Of a stretch of 7,170 nt of DNA, positions 5,568-7,170 are shown in pieces; positions within the stretch are counted from its first letter, which is position 1, and each line of letters opens with the position of its first letter. Origin of the DNA: an uncultured Oscillospiraceae bacterium. GTDB taxonomy: Bacteria > Bacillota > Clostridia > Oscillospirales > Oscillospiraceae. Position numbers and translations under genes: made by a program. Under the pieces are notes generated by a model. The model was not told the origin of the DNA. It saw only the letters and a program-made list of their open reading frames with translations, and did no database searches. The stretch spans positions 1 to 7,170 of the forward strand of contig CAKUND010000099.1 of the NCBI GenBank assembly GCA_934668295.1, written 5' to 3'.

Positions 5568-6737
5568 ATGATCGAGATCGACATTCTGAACAGACTCAAC
5601 GCGCCCACGCGGGAAGAGCGGCTTGCGAACCTCAAGGAGGTTCTGAAAACGACCGAATTCCCGCCCATGGTGCCGCAGTACATCAACAACCATATCCACA
5701 CGACCTATTCCTTCTCGCCCTACTCCCCCACCGCGGCAGTTTATGCCGCGCGGATGGAGGGCCTGTGCACGGCGGGCATCATCGACCATGACTCCATTTC
5801 CGGCGCGCGGGAATTCCTCGCGGCGGCGGAGCTCGTCGGCATGCCCGTGACCATCGGCATGGAGTGCCGCGTGTCGATGGACGGCACAGCCATGCAGGGC
5901 AAGCGCACCAACAACCCCGACCAGATCGGCGTCAGCTACATGACCATCCAGTCCGTCCCGCACGATAAGATCGACCATCTGAACGCCTGGTTCGCGCCCT
6001 ATCGTGCAGCCAGAGGCCGCCGAAACCGCGCGATGGTTGAGAAGATCAACGCGCTGCTGGACGGCATCGCGCTGGATTACGACCGCGACGTGCTCCCGCT
6101 GAGTGAGGCGAAGGAGGACGGCGGCGTGACCGAGCGCCACCTCATGTACGCGCTGGCAAAGAAAATGACCCAAAGGGCCGGCAAGGGTCAGCCGATGGTC
6201 GACTATCTCGCCTCCATCGGTCTGAACCTCAGCGAAAAGCAGAAGGCCCAGATGCTGGATACGGAATATCCGTTTTACGAGTACGATCTGCTCGGCATCC
6301 TGAAATCCGCGTTCGTGCCGAAAATTTATATCGACGCGACGGATGAATGCCCGAACGTGCGCGATGTGGCAAAGCTGTGCGATGAAATCGATGCGCTCCT
6401 GTGCTACGCGTATCTCGGCGACGTGACGTCCTCCGTCACGGGCGACAAGAAGGCGCAGAAGTTCGAGGACGACTATCTGGACGATGTGATCGCCTGCATC
6501 AAAAGCTGCGGCATCCGCGCCGTCACCTATATGCCGACGCGCAACACGCCGGAGCAGCTGGAAAGACTTCGCCGTCTGTGCGACGAAAACGGCCTGTTCC
6601 AGGTCTCGGGCGAGGATATCAACTCCCCGCGCCAGTCGTTCGTCATCCGGGCCATGGAAAACCCGCTGTTTGCCAACCTGATCGACGCGACCTGGAAGCT
6701 GATCGAGCACGAAAAGACCGGCTCCGCCATCTGCTGA
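5568..6737 (+). CDS. PHP-domain putative metal-dependent hydrolase
   Basis: This 389-residue protein has a PHP-type N-terminus: NHIHTTYSFSPYSP (H42 and H44 as the HxH metal ligands), IIDHDSISG (D73, H74), GMEC (E99) and TERH (H191). PHP proteins usually hydrolyse phosphoesters using two or three metal ions. The later motifs are unusual: where AHP is expected the protein reads AYLGD (281-285), and the final GxDxH-like motif reads GEDINSPRQSF (348-358), so two expected histidines are missing. A roughly 100-residue insertion separates E99 from H191. The gene starts 10 bases after the SDR stop, with GAGGG overlapping that stop, so translation is probably coupled. Its role is inferred from context as acting on a phosphorylated sugar intermediate; no specific substrate is claimed. 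Confidence 0.82.
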   Translation: MIEIDILNRLNAPTREERLANLKEVLKTTEFPPMVPQYINNHIHTTYSFSPYSPTAAVYAARMEGLCTAGIIDHDSISGAREFLAAAELVGMPVTIGMECRVSMDGTAMQGKRTNNPDQIGVSYMTIQSVPHDKIDHLNAWFAPYRAARGRRNRAMVEKINALLDGIALDYDRDVLPLSEAKEDGGVTERHLMYALAKKMTQRAGKGQPMVDYLASIGLNLSEKQKAQMLDTEYPFYEYDLLGILKSAFVPKIYIDATDECPNVRDVAKLCDEIDALLCYAYLGDVTSSVTGDKKAQKFEDDYLDDVIACIKSCGIRAVTYMPTRNTPEQLERLRRLCDENGLFQVSGEDINSPRQSFVIRAMENPLFANLIDATWKLIEHEKTGSAIC

Positions 6738-6763
6738 GCCAAAAATGAAAGGGGCATGACACC

Positions 6764-7170
6764 ATGAGAAACCTGTTGGCGTTCGACCTCGGCGCGAGCA
6801 ACGGCCGCGCGATCCTGGGCCAGTTCGACGGCGAGACAATCACCATGCGCGAGCTGCACCGGTTTGAAAACAATTACATTGAGATGAACGGCGTGTTCTA
6901 CTGGGATCTGCCGTATCTCTACAACCAGCTGAAGCAGGGTCTGCTTGCGTTCCGGAACGCAAACGTGGGAAAGCTTGACTGCATCGGCATCGACACCTGG
7001 GGCGTTGATTACGGTCTGCTCGACAAAAACGGCCAGCTGCTGTCCAATCCCCGGTCGTACCGCTATGCGGTCGACGAGGATATGGCGGAGGTCTGGAAGA
7101 CGGTCGATTTCCCGACGCTCTTTGCCCGCACGGGCATTGCGACCATGAATTTCAACACCGTCTACCAGCT
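6764..7170 (+). CDS. rhaB: Rhamnulokinase-type FGGY carbohydrate kinase (partial)
   Basis: Only the first 135 codons are in the window; the gene runs off the right edge (RhaB is about 490 residues). The N-terminal phosphate-binding motif FDLGASNGRAILG (residues 7-19, D8), YWDLP, IGIDTWGVDYGLLD (74-87) and ARTGIATMNFNTVYQ follow E. coli RhaB closely, placing it in the rhamnulokinase branch of the FGGY family, which phosphorylates ketoses with ATP. The catalytic base and FGGY signatures lie outside. AAAGGGG precedes the ATG by 9 bases, and the gene starts 26 bases after the PHP stop, in the same operon. Members of this branch can act on substrates other than L-rhamnulose, so the symbol denotes family and not proven function. 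Confidence 0.87.
   Translation, partial: MRNLLAFDLGASNGRAILGQFDGETITMRELHRFENNYIEMNGVFYWDLPYLYNQLKQGLLAFRNANVGKLDCIGIDTWGVDYGLLDKNGQLLSNPRSYRYAVDEDMAEVWKTVDFPTLFARTGIATMNFNTVYQ

Noticed and set aside
4493..5701. Long minus-strand open frame (402 codons) opposite the SDR and part of neighbouring genes
   Set aside because: It crosses three plus-strand features including a strong promoter, has no motif and no ribosome binding site; a compositional shadow.
6745..6767. Tiny frames ATG-AAA-GGG-GCA-TGA and ATG-ACA-CCA-TGA just before the kinase
   Set aside because: Their ATGs are not correctly spaced from a ribosome binding site; the AAAGGGG there serves the kinase ATG at 6764.
5544..6839. Long minus-strand open frame (431 codons) opposite the PHP gene
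   Set aside because: It is antisense to a gene with clear motifs; its translation is rich in R, H, A, V and D without any motif, as expected from the shadow of GC-rich codons.

Overview
The window looks like chromosomal DNA of a GC-rich, Gram-positive-type anaerobe, most likely a gut clostridium of the Oscillospirales kind. This is inferred from strong AAGGAGG-type ribosome binding sites, GC-rich third codon positions in the genes, a sodium-pumping decarboxylase beta subunit, a GreA-family factor, and an SDR/PHP/rhamnulokinase-type sugar operon. There are eight credible genes, the last cut by the right edge. No tRNA, rRNA, CRISPR array, transposase or prophage gene was seen.

Layout. Positions 1-268 hold no assignable gene, but a well-formed leftward promoter (207-235) points out of the window. 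A small topoisomerase-type zinc-finger protein (309-713) and truA (710-1444) form a rightward pair overlapping by ATGA. A 340-base gap (1445-1784) follows; it is relatively AT-rich in its first part, with a cluster of TCGTAA hexamers and two perfect inverted repeats, one a plausible terminator for the leftward trmO (1785-2462). trmO and greA (2584-3087) diverge from a 121-bp region with a promoter on each strand. greA ends at a clear intrinsic terminator (3129-3160).

Between that terminator and the next gene lies a structured leader (about 3179-3310): two stacked stem-loops, then a strong terminator hairpin 26 bases before a GTG start. Downstream are a membrane beta subunit of a sodium-translocating decarboxylase (3337-4464) and a 43-44-residue single-span OadG-like protein (4472-4606). 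No carboxyltransferase or biotin carrier is nearby.

A near-consensus promoter (TTGAAT-17-TATAAT, 4619-4647) then drives a sugar operon: a sorbitol-6-phosphate-dehydrogenase-like SDR (4679-5557), a PHP-domain protein (5568-6737) and a rhamnulokinase-type FGGY kinase (6764 to the edge). Spacing of 10 and 26 bases indicates co-transcription. A kinase, an NAD-linked dehydrogenase and a putative phosphoesterase suggest catabolism of a sugar or polyol, substrate unknown. truA and trmO both modify the tRNA anticodon loop but are transcribed towards each other.

The most interesting items are the leader RNA before the decarboxylase beta subunit, the SDR-PHP-kinase operon with its atypical PHP metal motifs, the TCGTAA cluster, and the leftward transcript without an evident gene.
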